Both the position numbers and the translations under genes were made by a program. The notes under the pieces are model-generated. The model saw nothing but the letters and a program-made list of their open reading frames with translations, was not told the DNA's origin and did not search any database. Below, in pieces: positions 5,239 to 7,342 of a stretch of DNA of 7,342 bases (positions are counted from its first letter, which is position 1; each line of letters starts with the position of its first letter). Source of the DNA: HyVt-560 sp964577195. GTDB lineage: Bacteria > Pseudomonadota > Gammaproteobacteria > UWMA-0217. Location of the stretch: contig CAZNYF010000144.1 in assembly GCA_964577195.1 (NCBI GenBank), forward strand, positions 1-7,342. Reading direction: 5' to 3'.

Positions 5239-6819
5239 ATGACGGATAAAAATATTCATTCAGATCTGATCCTGATTCTGGATTTTGGTTCTCAATACAC
5301 ACAATTGATTGCTCGCCGGGTACGAGAACTGGGTGTTTACAGTGAGATTCATCCCTGGGATATCGAAGACAAAGATGTTATCGCACTCAATCCCAAAGGC
5401 ATTATCTTATCTGGTGGCCCAGAATCTGTGATCGAGGGTCAATCACCGCTGGCGCCGCAGTCTGTGTTTGATTTGGGTATCCCTGTTTTTGGTGTCTGTT
5501 ACGGGATGCAAACCATGGCTGCGCAGCTCGGTGGCGAAGTTGAATCTGCTGATCACCGCGAGTACGGCTATGCCCAGGTAAGGGCGCATGGGCACACTGC
5601 GCTACTTAAAGATATCGAAGACGAAACCTCCGCAGAAGGTTATGGCTTGTTAGATGTCTGGATGTCCCATGCGGACAGAGTTATCGCTTTGCCAGATGGG
5701 TTTTCTGTGATGGCGAGTACCAGCAGCGCGCCCGTTGCAGGTATCGCGGATGAATCCAGAAGATATTATGGCGTTCAGTTTCATCCAGAAGTCACGCACA
5801 CCAAACAGGGCGGAGCCATTATCGAGCGATTTATTCGCGAGATTTGTGGTTGTGATGCGTTGTGGAATTCCGACAATATTATCGACACCAGTATCAGTAA
5901 AATCCGCGATCAGGTGGGTAGTGATGACGTCATTCTGGGGCTTTCCGGTGGCGTAGACTCTTCAGTGGTGGCGGCCATGCTGCATCAAGCCATTGGCACA
6001 CAGCTTACTTGCGTGTTTGTTGATAACGGCTTGCTGCGTCTGCATGAAGGTGACGAGGTGATGGCTACATTTGCGGAGCACATGGGGGTTAAAGTCATTC
6101 GCGTCAATGCAGAATCACGCTTTCTCGATGCACTTGCGGGTGAAACAGACCCAGAGAAAAAACGCAAAGTCATTGGCAATTTGTTCATCAAAATATTTGA
6201 AGAAGAAGCTCGCAAATTGCCCAATGCAAAATGGCTGGCACAAGGCACAATTTATCCAGATGTGATCGAGTCCGCTGGTGGCAAGACGGGCAAAGCAAAA
6301 GTGATTAAGTCTCATCACAATGTGGGTGGCTTGCCCGATGACATGGAGCTGGAGCTTGTCGAACCTCTGCGAGAGTTGTTTAAAGACGAGGTCAGGAAAA
6401 TTGGCCTGGAACTTGGATTGCCAAAGGTAATGGTTTTCCGCCATCCTTTCCCAGGGCCTGGATTGGGTGTAAGAATCCTCGGCGAAGTGAAAAAAGAATT
6501 TGCAGATTTACTCCGCCTTGCGGATCATATTTTTATTTCCGAACTAAGAAATCACGATTTATACAATCAGGTTTCACAAGCTTTTACCGTTTTTCTACCG
6601 ATCAAAGCCGTCGGTGTGATGGGGGATGGGCGACGTTATGACTATGTTGTGACATTAAGATCTGTAGAAACCATTGATTTCATGACTGCCCGTTGGTCTC
6701 ATTTACCCTACGACTTTTTAGATCTGGTTTCTCGTAGAATAATCAATGAGATAGAAGGTATATCTCGTGTAACATATGATATCTCTGGTAAGCCTCCAGC
6801 AACGATAGAATGGGAGTAA
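5239..6819 (+). CDS. guaA: GMP synthase (glutamine-hydrolysing)
   Basis: GuaA converts XMP to GMP using ATP and ammonia taken from glutamine, directly after the GuaB step. It is a cytoplasmic dimer. The 526 residues match the E. coli enzyme (525). The N-terminal class I glutamine amidotransferase domain (about 10-205) has GVCYGMQ with nucleophile Cys87, and FHPEVTH with His182 and Glu184, completing the triad. The ATP-pyrophosphatase domain begins around 210 with the P-loop GLSGGVDSS (234-242). The C-terminal dimerisation domain ends in the typical PPATIEWE. All key residues are present. The ATG at 5239 is preceded only by a weak AAAAG as a ribosome site. TTGTGT (5192-5197) and AACAAT (5215-5220) could be a weak internal promoter, but co-transcription with guaB is the simpler reading. 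Confidence 0.98.
   Translation: MTDKNIHSDLILILDFGSQYTQLIARRVRELGVYSEIHPWDIEDKDVIALNPKGIILSGGPESVIEGQSPLAPQSVFDLGIPVFGVCYGMQTMAAQLGGEVESADHREYGYAQVRAHGHTALLKDIEDETSAEGYGLLDVWMSHADRVIALPDGFSVMASTSSAPVAGIADESRRYYGVQFHPEVTHTKQGGAIIERFIREICGCDALWNSDNIIDTSISKIRDQVGSDDVILGLSGGVDSSVVAAMLHQAIGTQLTCVFVDNGLLRLHEGDEVMATFAEHMGVKVIRVNAESRFLDALAGETDPEKKRKVIGNLFIKIFEEEARKLPNAKWLAQGTIYPDVIESAGGKTGKAKVIKSHHNVGGLPDDMELELVEPLRELFKDEVRKIGLELGLPKVMVFRHPFPGPGLGVRILGEVKKEFADLLRLADHIFISELRNHDLYNQVSQAFTVFLPIKAVGVMGDGRRYDYVVTLRSVETIDFMTARWSHLPYDFLDLVSRRIINEIEGISRVTYDISGKPPATIEWE
6812..6816 (+). promoter_or_regulatory. Shine-Dalgarno probably serving tadA
   Basis: GGGAG lies in the last codons of guaA and ends 9 bases before an ATT at 6826-6828, an ideal distance. 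It is 30 bases before the tadA ATG at 6847, far too distant to serve it. This placement is the main nucleotide evidence that tadA starts upstream of the ATG. Confidence 0.5.
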
Positions 6820-6846
6820 AGCACGATTACCAATGATGAAAGATGG

Positions 6847-7275
6847 ATGTCCCGCGCATTGGAACTGGCAGATAAAGCGCAGCAAATGGGAGAAGTCCCG
6901 GTTGGTGCGCTGATGATTCAGCAAGATGCCATTATTGCTGAAGGCTGGAATAAGCCCATTACTGATTGCGATCCTACGGCACATGCAGAAATCATGGCGT
7001 TACGAGCAGCAGGCAAGCATCTCGACAACTACAGATTTCCGAATACAACGCTTTTTGTCACACTGGAGCCATGCACCATGTGCGCTGCTGCAATGATTCA
7101 TGCAAGAGTAGAAAGGGTGGTTTTCGGGGCTTATGACCCCAAAACCGGAGCAGCTGGAAGCACGTTTACGGTGCTGGGAGACCCGTTGCACAATCACCAT
7201 GTAGAGGTTACAGGTGGTGTGTTGCAGGCAGAATGTTCCGAAAAGCTTAAACAGTTCTTCAGGAGTCGGCGTTAA
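6847..7275 (+). CDS. tadA: tRNA-specific adenosine-34 deaminase
   Basis: TadA deaminates adenosine to inosine at the wobble position of tRNA-Arg(ACG), which is essential for reading CGN arginine codons. It is a zinc-dependent homodimer of the cytidine deaminase fold. Numbered from the ATG, the zinc site is HAE (His46, catalytic Glu48) and PCTMC (Cys76 and Cys79). EVPVGA (16-21), GWNKPI (33-38) and GAAGS (101-105) are further family motifs. The coordinates use the only ATG, but this Met aligns with internal Met12 of the E. coli protein (its HEYWM motif). The same frame is open back to the guaA stop and reads TNDERWM, which fits the conserved TadA N-terminus. The true start is therefore probably ATT at 6826, giving 149 residues. 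The gene follows guaA closely and is probably co-transcribed. The product is certain; the start is not. Confidence 0.95.
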   Translation: MSRALELADKAQQMGEVPVGALMIQQDAIIAEGWNKPITDCDPTAHAEIMALRAAGKHLDNYRFPNTTLFVTLEPCTMCAAAMIHARVERVVFGAYDPKTGAAGSTFTVLGDPLHNHHVEVTGGVLQAECSEKLKQFFRSRR

Positions 7276-7276
7276 T

Positions 7277-7323
7277 GACGTACATGGATGTACTAATACT
7301 GCGGTTGCAGGATGCAAAAGAGC
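7277..7323 (+). repeat. Two-hairpin GGA repeat, copy 2
   Basis: This 47-base element starts two bases after the tadA stop. Hairpin one is GTACA-TGGA-TGTAC (7280-7293) and hairpin two is TTGCA-GGA-TGCAA (7305-7317), both with perfect 5-bp stems. Copy 1 is at 638-683. The GGA triplets at 7286-7288 and 7310-7312 are again 24 bases apart. The first hairpin matches 11 of 12 positions of RUACARGGAUGU, the CsrA in-vitro selection consensus as I remember it. An ACGCG motif follows both copies (688-692 and 7333-7337). The element would lie in the 3' untranslated part of the gua-tad transcript. Confidence 0.75.
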
Positions 7324-7342
7324 AGTGAGCTTACGCGTCTTT

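Noticed and set aside
6115..6444. A 109-codon minus-strand frame inside guaA
   Set aside because: It is antisense to the ATP-pyrophosphatase domain with no independent support.

Overview
The window looks like the chromosome of a gammaproteobacterium, probably a marine or environmental one. The evidence is the guaB-guaA-tadA gene order, which is familiar from Pseudomonas and related lineages, the protein sequences themselves, and moderate GC content. I cannot name the genus. All six supported genes lie on the + strand.

Layout. (1) 28-582 encodes a DUF924-family protein. (2) A 291-base gap (583-873) holds a compact two-hairpin repeat and a stationary-phase-type -10 element. (3) 874-1425 encodes a lipoprotein with a folded N-terminal half and an Ala/Lys/Glu-rich helical tail. 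(4) 1552-3387 encodes a membrane-anchored protein with a very long coiled coil and a C-terminal helix-hairpin-helix (H3TH) domain. (5) A 296-base gap (3388-3683) carries inverted repeats, a start-less open frame on the minus strand and the probable guaB promoter. (6) guaB (3684-5144) and guaA (5239-6819) convert IMP to XMP and then to GMP. (7) tadA (6847-7275, probably starting upstream at an ATT codon) makes inosine at the tRNA wobble position. (8) A second copy of the two-hairpin repeat begins two bases after the tadA stop.

The guaB-guaA-tadA part is ordinary housekeeping. guaB and guaA catalyse consecutive steps, and tadA follows guaA by only 27 bases at most.

The least ordinary signals are these. 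The paired mini-hairpins at 638-683 and 7277-7323 each present GGA in a small loop, with exactly 24 bases between the two GGAs in both copies. One of them matches 11 of 12 positions of the CsrA/RsmA in-vitro-selected RNA site as I remember it. The tadA reading frame continues upstream of its only ATG into a conserved TadA N-terminus that could only be reached from an ATT start. The coiled-coil/H3TH protein could tether DNA to the inner membrane. The lipoprotein joins a sigma-S-like promoter to a LEA-like amphipathic tail. None of these could be tested by database search here.
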